Below, piece by piece: positions 46,506 through 55,469 of a stretch of 64,000 bases of DNA. The translations under genes and the position numbers were made by a program. The notes beneath the pieces are model-generated. The model was given only the letters and a program-made list of their open reading frames with translations, was not told the DNA's origin and did no database searches. Each line of letters starts with the position of its first letter. Position 1 is the stretch's first letter. The stretch spans positions 2,604,001 through 2,668,000 of the forward strand of contig NZ_JAENXS010000002.1 of the NCBI RefSeq assembly GCF_016612535.1. Direction: 5' to 3'. The DNA is from Bradyrhizobium diazoefficiens (GTDB lineage: Bacteria; Pseudomonadota; Alphaproteobacteria; Rhizobiales; Xanthobacteraceae).

Positions 46506-47240
46506 ATGTCGCGTACCAGACCGCGTTTGCCAGTGCACAAGCCGCAATTGCCGGAAGGTGTTCGGATCTACGCGATCTCGGATATTCACGGCTGCGCTCA
46601 TCTGCTTCAGCCCATGTTGCGGGTGATTGACGCCGACGTCGCTCGCAGTCGGCCGCCTTATGCAATCGAGATTTTCATGGGCGATTACATCGATCGCGGC
46701 CCGGACACTCGCGCGACCCTCGACATCCTGATCGAGCGAAGCCGCAGGGGAAACGCGGTCTTCCTCAAGGGAAACCACGAAGCATTTCTAGTAAAGGTCT
46801 TCGAAGATCCTTCGTTATTTGAGGACTGGCTTCGCGTCGGCGGCGCGCAGACATTGATGTCCTATGGGCTTGCGCCTCCGGATCTAACCCGAGACGAGCC
46901 AGAAACGATATTGCGCAACTTAATGCGCGTGATGCCCATGGAGCATCTGCAATTCCTGGACAATTTGCGGTTGAGCTTCACCTGCGGAGACTTTTTTTTC
47001 GTTCACGCCGGCGTCCGCCCAGGCGTTCCTTTGGCCGAGCAGAGGGAACGCGATTTGCTCTGGATTCGCGACGAGTTCCTGCGGAGCGACGAGCGGTTCG
47101 GAAAGTATATCGTCCATGGTCACACGCCGGTCCGGAACGCCGAATTTCTGGAGAACCGGGTCAACATCGATACGGGTGCCTATGCGACAGGCAATCTCAC
47201 CCTGATGAGCATTCAGGGGAGCCGCATGCTTGCGGTGTGA
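46506..47240 (+). CDS. Metallophosphoesterase (serine/threonine phosphatase-like)
   Basis: A 244-residue protein of the PP1/PP2A-like calcineurin superfamily. Metal-binding motifs are complete: ISDIHG (Asp26, His28), GDYIDRGPD, KGNHEAF, VHAGVRPG and VHGHTPV. It could dephosphorylate a protein, possibly the Wzc autokinase or another regulator of polymer synthesis, though no protein-tyrosine-phosphatase motif exists. A decayed paralogue follows at 47982-48646. The ATG at 46506 replaces a longer frame that starts at 46368. Confidence 0.88.
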   Translation: MSRTRPRLPVHKPQLPEGVRIYAISDIHGCAHLLQPMLRVIDADVARSRPPYAIEIFMGDYIDRGPDTRATLDILIERSRRGNAVFLKGNHEAFLVKVFEDPSLFEDWLRVGGAQTLMSYGLAPPDLTRDEPETILRNLMRVMPMEHLQFLDNLRLSFTCGDFFFVHAGVRPGVPLAEQRERDLLWIRDEFLRSDERFGKYIVHGHTPVRNAEFLENRVNIDTGAYATGNLTLMSIQGSRMLAV

Positions 47241-47341
47241 GCGGCGGAGCGTAGCACGGCATGGGCAAGGCGCCGTCGCACCCATGACACTCGCAGCTCA
47301 GGCGGCTAAGCAGGCAGAGCAAAGAGTGAAACCACTTCATC

Positions 47342-47629
47342 CTAGTTGAGGATATGAGGCTTCCGATCTGGACGGAGGCGGCTCCCGTCCATCCAGTCGC
47401 GCCAGGCCCGTTCGTGCTTGGCATAGAGCTCCAGCCAGCGTTGATCGGCCCAAGTTGGAATGACGTCCCGTCCGTCCCAAAGCACCTGCCCATTGGTCAG
47501 ACGGCAGGCCGCCGGACTGTCCAGCCGCTCGAACTCGATCGTTTCCTCGACCGTGAGCCCGACGAGGACACGCTGCCCGACGCCATCCACCATGTACCGC
47601 CGTGGAGCGTCCTTGTTGAGATCACTCAT
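47342..47629 (-). CDS. Small hypothetical protein
   Basis: A 95-residue soluble protein with a strand-rich middle (RYMVDGVGQRVLVGLTVEET) and an Arg/Trp-rich helical end (RWLELYAKHERAWRDWMDGS). I recall proteins of this size and end sequence in Bradyrhizobium but know no function. I take the ATG at 47629; the frame remains open to 47899 but that extension has no coding character. It lies between the intact and decayed phosphatase copies on the opposite strand. Confidence 0.6.
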   Translation of the reverse strand: MSDLNKDAPRRYMVDGVGQRVLVGLTVEETIEFERLDSPAACRLTNGQVLWDGRDVIPTWADQRWLELYAKHERAWRDWMDGSRLRPDRKPHILN

Positions 47630-47981
47630 ACTGAGAAGGCCCAATCGTTGGAGAGCGATATCGCGCGACGGCCAACGCCGAGCCGTGTCCCGCACGGAAC
47701 TGGATTCCGAAATCAGAAAGCCCGGCGAGCATGGCCGAACGTCGTGGTCGGAGTCTGCCGCACCGAATGGTGGGAGTTGCAGCGTACCGAGCTCGCAGCA
47801 CGCCTTTGCGAATGCCAGACGCGCAATGCGTAACCGGTAAGCAAGCCTGCGAGGAAGAGCGATGCGGAGATCAGAGCAGGAGTCATAAGGCCGTCCCAAG
47901 TCAGTCCGCTTCAGATTTCACGCGAGAGATGTGACAACATCATGATTCCCGACGCCGAAAGATTGGTCATCTGCAGGCGTT
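47630..47981. other. Intergenic, nothing recognised
   Basis: Frames on both strands lack ribosome sites or motifs. The right part runs into the decayed phosphatase copy, whose N-terminal coding sequence is lost. Confidence 0.4.
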
Positions 47982-48646
47982 TTGCGCAGCCCCAACAGGG
48001 GCGAACATCTCGAGGAATGTGCCGGACGAAAGCGGATTCTCAAGACCGCCCGCAGCCGGCCGCGCTATGCGGTCGAGGTCTTCATGGGCGATTATATCGA
48101 TCGCGGCCCGGATACCCGCTCCACTCTCGACATCCTGGACGAACGGAGCCGTCGAGGAAACGCGGTTTTTCTCAAGGGCAATCACGAGGCATTTCTCGTG
48201 AGAGTATTCGAAAATCCTTTACTGTTCGAGGATTGGATTGCCGTCGGTGGGAACCAGAGATTGATGTCCTACGGGCTCGCCCCGCCGGACCTGAAGCGCG
48301 ACGAGTCGGTATCGATATTGCGCGATTTGATACGGGCAATGCCCACCGAACATCTGGAATTCCGGACAATCTGCGGCTGAGCTTCAGTTCCGGAGATTTT
48401 TTCTTCGTTCATGCCGGCGTTCGCCCAGGCGTTTCGTTGGCCGAGCAGACGGTGCGCGATCTGCTTTGGATTCGCGAGGAATTCCTTCGGAGTGAAGAAC
48501 GGTTCAGCAAATATATCGTGCACGGTCATATCCGGGTTCGCAACCCGGAGTTGCTGGCGAACCGAGCCAATATCGATACGGGCGCCTATGCAACAGGCAA
48601 TCTTACCCTGATGAGCATTCAGGGCACCAGCATGCGGGCGGTGTGA
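47982..48646 (+). pseudogene. Decayed metallophosphoesterase copy
   Basis: Aligns with the intact gene at 46506-47240 from the GDYIDRGPD motif onward (LDERSRRGNAVFLKGNHEAF, then FFFVHAGVRPGVSLAEQ). One base is missing near 48364: TTCCGGAC here replaces TTCCTGGAC in the intact copy, so the reading frame breaks after EHLEF. The SDIHG motif with two metal ligands is gone. Thus it is a tandem duplicate that has lost activity. The stretch ends four bases after the GTG that could start the longer frame of the next gene. Confidence 0.88.
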
Positions 48647-48918
48647 ACCGCGGCATCAAACGCCGCGAATTTTCCGCCTACAAACAATGTCCTAAGCATG
48701 TCGATTGTGTGTCGCGCTCTGTCGTTATCGTTCGTCGAGGCCAAAAAGAGACCACACTGCTCAATCGCTCGTCACCACTGCGGCGGATACCCTTGCCAGA
48801 GCGTTGCATGGAGGCCACAAGCGCAGCAGTTTCGCACGAGCGAAACCGGACGAGAGTGACTCGACGACAGGATGATTGCTACGTTTGTCGCAGTCCCCGT
48901 AAACGGCGTGAGGTTATT

Positions 48919-50136
48919 GTGGCCACCGAGTTAGGAAGATCAATTCCGACTGTCGTTCGTCACCATGCAGTGCTGATCTTGGTCTCAATGACGATGACCG
49001 GGTGCGCCGGCTTCATCCCGATGGACGCGCCGGATTCCGCTTCAGTCCACGAGCATGCCGCGATTGTCACGGAGCCCTCAGCGCCGCTTCCATATATCCT
49101 GATGCCGATCAACGCCACAATTCTGCAGGCGACCAACGCAATCACCAATGCGACCGGCATGTCGTTCGCATCGGTGCCCGGTGGCCGTCGCGACGCGCCG
49201 ATCAGTATCGGTGATATTCTGACTGTTACGGTGTTCGAGGCGCAAGCAGGTGGGTTGTTCATTCCTGGCGAAGCAGGCGTCAGGTCAGGAAATTTCGTCG
49301 ACATACCGCGACAGCAGGTCGATCAAACCGGCAGCATCAACATTCCTTTCGCAGATTCGATCAAAGTCGCCGGATTAACGCCGCGCGCCGTTTCCGCGAT
49401 CATCCGCGATCGACTCAAGGAGCGTGCGATCGAGCCGCAGGTCGTCGTGTCCGTCGCAGAGCAACGCGGAAACCAGGTCAGTGTGCTCGGTGAAGCCAAT
49501 TCGCCATCGCGCTTCCCGATCGACCCGGGTGGACTTCGGCTGCTGGCGGCGATCGCCCGAGCGGGAGGGCCGAAATATCCCGACTATGAAGTCACCGTCA
49601 CTCTCAAGCGAGCGGGGAAGACATACAGCCAATACCTCGCCGCGATCGTCCGACGACCAGCCGAAGACATCTTGCTGGCGCCGGGCGACGTAATTTTCCT
49701 AACGCGAATTCCGCGTGTGTTCATGGCGTTCGGATCGACACCTAGCCCCGGGTCGATTGGCGGAACGAACAACCGCCGCTTCACGTTTGAGAACTTCGAT
49801 ATGTCACTCGCCGAAGCATTGGCGAAGGCGGGGGGGCTCGACGGAAGCCGTGCCAATTCGAAATCCGTGCTTGTCTACCGGTTCGAGCCGAAGCAATTGT
49901 TGGAAGGCGTCGGTCTCGACGTGAAAGGCTTTCCAACCGTGCAGGTGCCTGCCGTCTACAAGTTCGACATGAGTAAGCCTGATGGCTGGTTCCAGGCGGA
50001 TTCGTTCAGGATGCGCGATCACGATGTGATTTCGGTCGCCGAGTCGCCCTCAACCGAGTTCATCAAAATCATGGCGCCGCTGGATGCGGCCACGACCAAC
50101 GCGGCGAACATCAACGCCATCGTGAACTCGAAATGA
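48919..50136 (+). CDS. Polysaccharide export outer-membrane lipoprotein (Wza-like)
   Basis: A 405-residue protein. GTG start with GTGAGG six bases upstream, then a lipoprotein signal ending in TMTGCAG with the lipid-bearing Cys29. The polysaccharide-export domain opens with SIGDILTVTVFEA and shows IPFADSIKVAGLTPRAVSAI. SLBB-type domains follow (VSVLGEANSPSRFPID and VFMAFG). It forms the outer-membrane channel for the polymer, coupled to the Wzc-like kinase at 40610. An open frame extends to 48643 but overlaps the phosphatase pseudogene and lacks a signal. Confidence 0.9.
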   Translation: MATELGRSIPTVVRHHAVLILVSMTMTGCAGFIPMDAPDSASVHEHAAIVTEPSAPLPYILMPINATILQATNAITNATGMSFASVPGGRRDAPISIGDILTVTVFEAQAGGLFIPGEAGVRSGNFVDIPRQQVDQTGSINIPFADSIKVAGLTPRAVSAIIRDRLKERAIEPQVVVSVAEQRGNQVSVLGEANSPSRFPIDPGGLRLLAAIARAGGPKYPDYEVTVTLKRAGKTYSQYLAAIVRRPAEDILLAPGDVIFLTRIPRVFMAFGSTPSPGSIGGTNNRRFTFENFDMSLAEALAKAGGLDGSRANSKSVLVYRFEPKQLLEGVGLDVKGFPTVQVPAVYKFDMSKPDGWFQADSFRMRDHDVISVAESPSTEFIKIMAPLDAATTNAANINAIVNSK

Positions 50137-50406
50137 CCCTCCTGCTTGGCGCAGACCGGCGTGATCCCGCCGCGAGGTCTCGTATGCAGAACGCGGTCCC
50201 AGGCTGCTGGATGAGGTGTCGGCACTGAACTCCATCTCTCGTCATATGCCAGCCAGGCGCAAGGAGATATGAAGCCACGTACAAGGAGCTCGGAAGCACG
50301 GGGACCATGCCGCCGGGCTCCACTTACAAAGAAAATTTAGCCATTTGACGTAAGGTAAAATTAGCCCGACGAAGCTACCCTCACGGAGCCATTTTGGAGT
50401 GCTCCC

Positions 50407-50661
50407 GTGACGATACTCGTAGCCGGTACTGTGCTGATAGGCCTTGCCTTGGGCCTTCGGTACCCGGTTTTCATTCTCATCCCGGTCATCCCCGTAGGCG
50501 GGATCGCCATCAGTGTGACGACGTCACACCTCCTGTCGTCCGTATTGGTATTCGTCGTCCTGCTGCAACTTAGCTATTTGGGAGGCGCACTACTCAGGGC
50601 TTTTCCCACAGGAATTGCTGGCCAGCAGGCGGGTGTATTTCCCGGTCACAACGCCGGCTGA
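50407..50661 (+). CDS. Small membrane hypothetical protein
   Basis: An 84-residue protein, GTG start, with two hydrophobic segments (VAGTVLIGLALGLRYPVFIL at about 4-27 and HLLSSVLVFVVLLQLSYLGG at about 40-60). It resembles short exopolysaccharide-locus proteins that accompany Wza-like genes but I recognise no family. A weak GGAG precedes the start by about ten bases. Probably an inner-membrane protein. Confidence 0.55.
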   Translation: MTILVAGTVLIGLALGLRYPVFILIPVIPVGGIAISVTTSHLLSSVLVFVVLLQLSYLGGALLRAFPTGIAGQQAGVFPGHNAG

Positions 50662-50709
50662 CCCGCAGCTGGATGCGATGAGCCCGCGTCGTCAGCGCGC
50701 GGCTTGTAG

Positions 50710-50973
50710 TCAGGGAACCGGCTTTGCATCGCGGCCCTGACGAACCTGAAATGAGCGATTGCGGGAGCCCAGTTCCTTCAGCCGCCTTTGGCCGTTTACG
50801 ATTTCGGCATCGAACAGATCCTGGTGATGACTATCCAACGGTTCGCGGCACAGATACTCGTCGTCGTCATTTCCCAGAGTCACGGCCGCCCGCGCCAGGA
50901 CCTCCTCGACTCGCCGACTTAAGCCAGTGCGCTCGCGCTCGGCGGCTGCGATCGCATCTTCGATGGCGACCAT
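50710..50973 (-). CDS. Small hypothetical protein
   Basis: An 87-residue, largely helical protein: VAIEDAIAAAERERTGLSRR, then VLARAAVTLGNDDDEYLCRE and DLFDAEIVNGQRRLKELGS. This pattern (an AE-rich helix, an EYL-x-RE segment and a final helix) is familiar from short Bradyrhizobium proteins of unknown function. Upstream frame to 51162 has different, non-coding character, so I use the ATG at 50973. Confidence 0.6.
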   Translation of the reverse strand: MVAIEDAIAAAERERTGLSRRVEEVLARAAVTLGNDDDEYLCREPLDSHHQDLFDAEIVNGQRRLKELGSRNRSFQVRQGRDAKPVP

Positions 50974-51716
50974 GATCGCTACAACCCGACGCTGATCTTC
51001 CACTGAATTGCGTTGGGCCGAACGCACCCGAAATGCCGTCGAACCCCCAAGTGTCGATGGAGCTCGATCAAACCATCTATGACTTGGGACGTCTCCGCGA
51101 CGCAGTCGTATTGCTCGGGCGATCATCCAAGAACTGGTCGAGCTTCGAGATTTCCGACCCATAACGTCCGCGAAGGTCGAGGCCTTCGATCCCGGGGGCC
51201 TTCAGCCGGTCGAGACCGAGCGCGCGGAACTGGCTCGTCCACTCGGGGAGCTTGAAGTCGCGGATCGCCTCGCCGCCAACCGTCCAAGCCGGTGGCAGAT
51301 GCCGGCCCTCTTCATCGCGGCAAGATTCCGATCTACGAGCGCGCCCGGTCTGCGCTAAAAACCGCGAGCGTTTCCAGAAACTTGGCAATATGCTGTATTC
51401 TAACTATTCCACAGATACGCCGTGTACGCGCGCTTTAAGCGGTCCGGGACCAGTGCCGGCTGCGATGGCGTCAAAAGTGCGCACTGATTTCAGCACACAT
51501 TTCAACGTTCGAGCGTTGCGCGCAAGTGGTTTTGGGCAGCCGGGTGTGCGCGGGGCGTCCCTGGTTGCGATGTGACGGCCGCCTCCAGGCTGATGAACTC
51601 CGCTCACAATTCCTGCCCCGCGGTTCCTGTGGTCACTTCTGGACTGTCAAAGTGTTAAGTAGCTGACAAACGAACGGCATATCCTTTGCTAGGAAAGGCG
51701 CAGCAGGAGAAGCTGT
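50974..51716. other. Intergenic with remnant of the ugd gene
   Basis: Contains the ugd fragment at 51163-51270. The rest shows no gene that I can support. Several plus-strand frames are random in composition. Confidence 0.5.
51163..51270 (-). pseudogene. Chimeric fragment of ugd
   Basis: Two pieces of the ugd gene are joined. Bases 51200-51244 match the region at 54080-54122 (encoding EWTQFRGLDLDRLKA-type sequence), and 51245-51270 match 54787-54816 (encoding AIRDFKFP). About 660 bases between them are missing. The fragment runs in the same direction as the parent at 53951-55282. It encodes nothing useful now. Confidence 0.75.
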
Positions 51717-51932
51717 ATGGAACCGAAACAGTACTTCACCTCAATGGCTGCATTTTGCCGTCAGCAGTCAAAGATGGTCGATGAGAATGAACTATTTTGG
51801 CTCGCCGAGGCTCAGTTGCTTGAGAAGCTAGCAATCAATGCCGAACGCCAGCGTCGTCTCTCTGCTCGGCGGCCACAAGGCTCAACGCCACGATCAAAAG
51901 AAAAGGCTCCAGGGCCAGGGGCTAATGTGTAA
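51717..51932 (+). CDS. Small hypothetical protein
   Basis: A 71-residue protein with a strong ribosome site (AGGAG eight bases before ATG). The helical half reads YFTSMAAFCRQQSKMVDENE, FWLAEAQLLEKLA, followed by a basic, low-complexity tail. It looks like short alphaproteobacterial proteins of unknown function. Isolated between the ugd fragment and another short gene. Confidence 0.65.
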   Translation: MEPKQYFTSMAAFCRQQSKMVDENELFWLAEAQLLEKLAINAERQRRLSARRPQGSTPRSKEKAPGPGANV

Positions 51933-52105
51933 ACGGGTCGAGCTATCGCTACACCTGCGTCAGCATCAGTGTTTCGATGCGATTGGCTAGGCTAGGCTGG
52001 CGTTGGCCGGGTCAATCGAGGGTCTGTTCATCGTCGGGTCGTAGTACTGGATGACGAAGACGAATTCTTTACTGCAGAGATTACACTAAGCCGGACCCGG
52101 GAGGG

Positions 52106-52339
52106 TTAATCCCAATTGTTGTCCGGCAGACTACCAGGTGGCGGCTTCAACTCTTCCAACCCCGCTTCGATAACTAGGAGCTCGTCCTGAACTGTCTGGA
52201 CCGCGTTGATGGGGTTGATCCCTGTAACCTCCTTCAGCTCATTTAGCAGCTTGCGACGATGCACGCGCAATTGCTCGAGTGCTTTTCGGTTCTTCACCTT
52301 CACATAGCCTGCGACGATCAACTCGATGGACGTTGACAT
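52106..52339 (-). CDS. Small hypothetical protein
   Basis: A 77-residue protein: MSTSIELIVAGYVKVKNRKA, then LEQLRVHRRKLLNELKEVTG and AVQTVQDELLVIEAGLEELK, three helices with a Pro-rich end. I know similar short proteins in Bradyrhizobium, function unknown. I use the ATG at 52339 because the 11 preceding residues (from 52372) are unlike the family. Confidence 0.65.
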   Translation of the reverse strand: MSTSIELIVAGYVKVKNRKALEQLRVHRRKLLNELKEVTGINPINAVQTVQDELLVIEAGLEELKPPPGSLPDNNWD

Positions 52340-52802
52340 TTCCCCTGCTCCAGCCCCCGCTTGCGAAATCACGGCCGATCACCTCCGCCTATTTGAGGCA
52401 GAAGACGAACGAGCGCTCTCGCCGCTTCACCATGCCTCATTGTGTCAGATTCTTCCAGCTACGATCCGACTTCTTCGACTGGGCGGATGCCATGCTTCTT
52501 CTGAGATGATACCCGCGCCACGGCCTGGTTGCAGTTTTCTCGCCCGGAATGCCGCACCTAACAAGCCGCGGCTGTTCTAGCTTACAGCCGTCACGCACCC
52601 GAACTGGACACCAAGGGCAGGAGCCGGTTCGGTTCGCTCGCGCCGGTTGGTAGATAGCGCAACCTGCGCCATTCGAAGGAGACTGTTCGGGCGAAAGCAC
52701 CCAGGCTTGATCGAAGCAGACGAAACCTGAAAGTCAGACCTCCAAACCCAGTTGACCAAGAGCGGCCCCGAGCTCGCGGGATACGTTATTCGAGCGAATG
52801 AC
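52340..52802. other. Intergenic, no supported gene
   Basis: Several short frames on both strands (for example 52437-52700 and 52577-52822, minus strand) have no ribosome sites, motifs or typical composition. Nothing else is recognised. Confidence 0.4.
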
Positions 52803-53066
52803 TCACACCGGAGAGTGAACAACGCTCCGCCGCCCGAACCAGGGCAATCCTCGCCGATCCACTACGTCATCTCTCGCGTCGCTCTGCTCGCAATCGAGAT
52901 CAGAGATGACGTCCTCAAACGCCGAAATAGTTTGCTGGATGGCTGCGATTTGCCTCAGCTCGTCATCTGCAATGGGCCCAACACGAGCTTGAAGCGCGAC
53001 CACCATCTCACGCCGACGCTCCTTGAGCTGAACAAGCGGTAAACCATGATCAAGCGGATACTGCAT
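52803..53066 (-). CDS. Small hypothetical protein
   Basis: An 87-residue protein with a strong ribosome site (GGGAGG seven bases before ATG). The first 60 residues are helical (LVQLKERRREMVVALQARVG, then DDELRQIAAIQQTISAFEDV), and the tail is short and charged. No known domain; it resembles other short proteins in this stretch. A plus-strand frame over the same region lacks a good start. Confidence 0.65.
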   Translation of the reverse strand: MQYPLDHGLPLVQLKERRREMVVALQARVGPIADDELRQIAAIQQTISAFEDVISDLDCEQSDARDDVVDRRGLPWFGRRSVVHSPV

Positions 53067-53346
53067 CTTAGCCTCCCTGCCTCTCTCAGCTCACTTTAGA
53101 GAAAACTCTCTGAAAAACGGTAGAAAGATTCATTCATATTGTAACTACTCCTGTCCTTCTCCTGGCAAACAATCCAGAGCAGAATCCTGAAGTTGGTATG
53201 CAGGACCACACGGGTCGCTTCCAATCAGCTTCACCTCAATTGGGGCTTGGTTATGTGAGGACAATCACCGAATTTTCACGACCAGATTTGACTTGGCTTT
53301 ACTCTTCCGTGATTCACTAAAGCATCTATCACGTGGGATTACTGCA

Positions 53347-53556
53347 ATGCCCAAGGAAAGCAAATCGGCGCGAGAGCTGTCTGTTCTCATCCAGGAGGTT
53401 GTCTCCGTGCCTGGGCTCGAGGTCACCGTGCGAAGGGACCACGCCTACGGCTGGCAGCCGATCGTTTTGTCTGCGCCAGGAAATTCGATTGGCTATCAAC
53501 GGCGCGTAGAGGAAATTGCACACCGAATGCGGATGCAATACGATCTTGCGACCTAG
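53347..53556 (+). CDS. Small hypothetical protein
   Basis: A 69-residue protein: MPKESKSARELSVLIQEVVS, then EVTVRRDHAYGWQPIVLSAP and RRVEEIAHRMRMQYDLA. The strand between two helices with the DHAYGW motif looks like a compact DNA- or protein-binding fold. I know no name for it. I prefer the ATG at 53347 to the frame start at 53293. Confidence 0.55.
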   Translation: MPKESKSARELSVLIQEVVSVPGLEVTVRRDHAYGWQPIVLSAPGNSIGYQRRVEEIAHRMRMQYDLAT

Positions 53557-53950
53557 ATCGTTTTCAGAACGTCTCCTCAGCGACTCTATTGGGTCGTTCT
53601 GCCTCTACGATTGGTTCCGGGCCCTGCTCCTACTGAAGCTCTGGCGTCTTGGTTGATCAAAGGCAACGCCACTCGTCCGGATTGGTCGTCACAGGGTCGA
53701 TCGGCCGGAAGATGTCGGAGGACATGTTGGAGGCTGTGCGGGGCGTGAATGCACTAGAGGTGACGCTGGCTGCGTCTTAGAGGTTAGACTTCCGATCCTT
53801 GATTGAGACACTTACGATGTGAGTCATCTGCACGACGCTCTCACATCTGGTCAAACCACCTTTTGTTAGTGCATTTACATCAAGGCACAATCGATGTGAT
53901 TATCTCAGTCAGAGGCAGGAGATGCAGCCGACCCGAAGCCCTTCCGCGCA
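53557..53950. other. Intergenic, nothing recognised
   Basis: Between the short gene at 53347 and the 3' end of ugd. Short frames exist but none has coding character; no clear terminator for ugd is visible. Confidence 0.4.
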
Positions 53951-55282
53951 TCAAGGGACCGAGCTCGCTTGGCCGCCTCCTGATTGCCCGACGCTCTCGT
54001 AGGTGAAGCCGGCGGCGGCCATGTCCTCTGGGCTGAAGATATTGCGGAGGTCGACGACAACGGGCTGCGCCATGGTCGCCTTCAGCCGATCGAGATCGAG
54101 GCCGCGGAACTGCGTCCATTCAGTGACGACGACAACCGCATCGGCTCCCTCAGCGCAGGAATAAGCATCCTCGCAATAAATGATGCTGGGCAACTCGCTC
54201 TTGGCCTGCTCCATGCCGACGGGATCGAAGGCTTTCACCTTCGCGCCCATGTCGATCAGGCCGGTCACGAGCGGGATCGATGGCGCGTCGCGCATGTCGT
54301 CGGTGTCGGGCTTGAAGGTGAGGCCGAGCACCGCGATGGTCTTGCCACGCAGCGAGCCGCCGAGCGCCTGGCTCACTTTTCGCGCCATCGCGCGCTTGCG
54401 GTTCTCGTTGACCGCCAACACGGATTCGACGATGTGCAGGGACACGTCGTAATCCTGCGCGATCTTGATCAGCGCCTTGGTGTCCTTCGGGAAACAGGAG
54501 CCGCCGAAACCGGGACCCGCGTGCAGGAATTTTGTGCCGATGCGGTTGTCCAGGCCGATGCCGCGCGCGACTTCCTGGACGTTGGCGCCGACCTTTTCGG
54601 AGAGATCGGCGATCTCGTTGATGAAGGTGATCTTGGTCGCCAGGAACGCATTCGCGGCGTATTTGATCATCTCGGCGGTACGGCGTGCCGTGAACATCAG
54701 CGGCGCCTGGTTCAGCGATAGCGGACGGTAGATGTCGCCCATCACCTTGCGGCCGCGCTCATCGGAGGTGCCGACCACGACGCGATCGGGGAATTTGAAG
54801 TCGCGGATCGCGGCACCCTCACGCAGAAATTCGGGGTTGGAGGCGACGACGACGTCGGCCTTGGGATTGACCTCGCGGATGATGCGCTCGACCTCGTCGC
54901 CGGTGCCGACCGGCACGGTCGATTTCGTCACCACGACGGTGAAGCCGGACAGCGACTGCGCGATCTCTTTCGCGGCGGCGTAGACATAGGAGAGATCGGC
55001 GTGCCCGTCGCCGCGGCGCGACGGCGTGCCGACCGCGATGAAGACCGCGTCCGCATCCGCGACCGGCTTGGACAGGTCGGTGGTGAATTCGAGCCGCTTG
55101 GCCTTAACGTTGGTCGCGACCAGCTCGTCCAGCCCGGGCTCGTAGATCGGGATCTCACCGCGATGCAGGCTAGCGATCTTCTTCTCGTCCTTGTCGACGC
55201 AGATGACGTCGTGACCGAAATCCGCAAAGCAGGCCCCGGACACCAGTCCCACATAGCCCGTTCCGATCATGGCGATGCGCAT
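53951..55282 (-). CDS. ugd: UDP-glucose 6-dehydrogenase
   Basis: A 443-residue dehydrogenase that oxidises UDP-glucose to UDP-glucuronate with two NAD. N-terminal Rossmann motif IGTGYVGLVSGACFADFGHD, substrate motifs NPEFLREGAAIRDF and LDNRIGTKFLHAGPGFGGSC, whose Cys (about residue 260) is the catalytic nucleophile, then FPKDTKAL. C-terminal domain includes LGLTFKPDTDDMRDAPSIPL. GGGAGAG precedes the ATG. It supplies uronic acid for the exopolysaccharide. GDP-mannose dehydrogenase is a less likely alternative. Confidence 0.93.
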   Translation of the reverse strand: MRIAMIGTGYVGLVSGACFADFGHDVICVDKDEKKIASLHRGEIPIYEPGLDELVATNVKAKRLEFTTDLSKPVADADAVFIAVGTPSRRGDGHADLSYVYAAAKEIAQSLSGFTVVVTKSTVPVGTGDEVERIIREVNPKADVVVASNPEFLREGAAIRDFKFPDRVVVGTSDERGRKVMGDIYRPLSLNQAPLMFTARRTAEMIKYAANAFLATKITFINEIADLSEKVGANVQEVARGIGLDNRIGTKFLHAGPGFGGSCFPKDTKALIKIAQDYDVSLHIVESVLAVNENRKRAMARKVSQALGGSLRGKTIAVLGLTFKPDTDDMRDAPSIPLVTGLIDMGAKVKAFDPVGMEQAKSELPSIIYCEDAYSCAEGADAVVVVTEWTQFRGLDLDRLKATMAQPVVVDLRNIFSPEDMAAAGFTYESVGQSGGGQASSVP

Positions 55283-55469
55283 GGATGGCGCTCTCCCTGA
55301 ATAACCATAGACCTGTCGCGAAAAAGTCTATCGCACTTCTGCGACGACTTGCACGCATAACGTCAGTGCAACCTGCCCATCGACGCGATAAACCTTAACG
55401 TTCAAAGTTGGAAAACGAGCGAACGCGGGCGCCAAGCTTTTAACCGACACATTCAACGCTGTGGGCAGA

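Noticed and set aside
48643..48918. N-terminal extension of the Wza-like protein
   Set aside because: The 92 added residues are Arg-rich without structure, and the GTG at 48919 has a good ribosome site and starts a lipoprotein signal.
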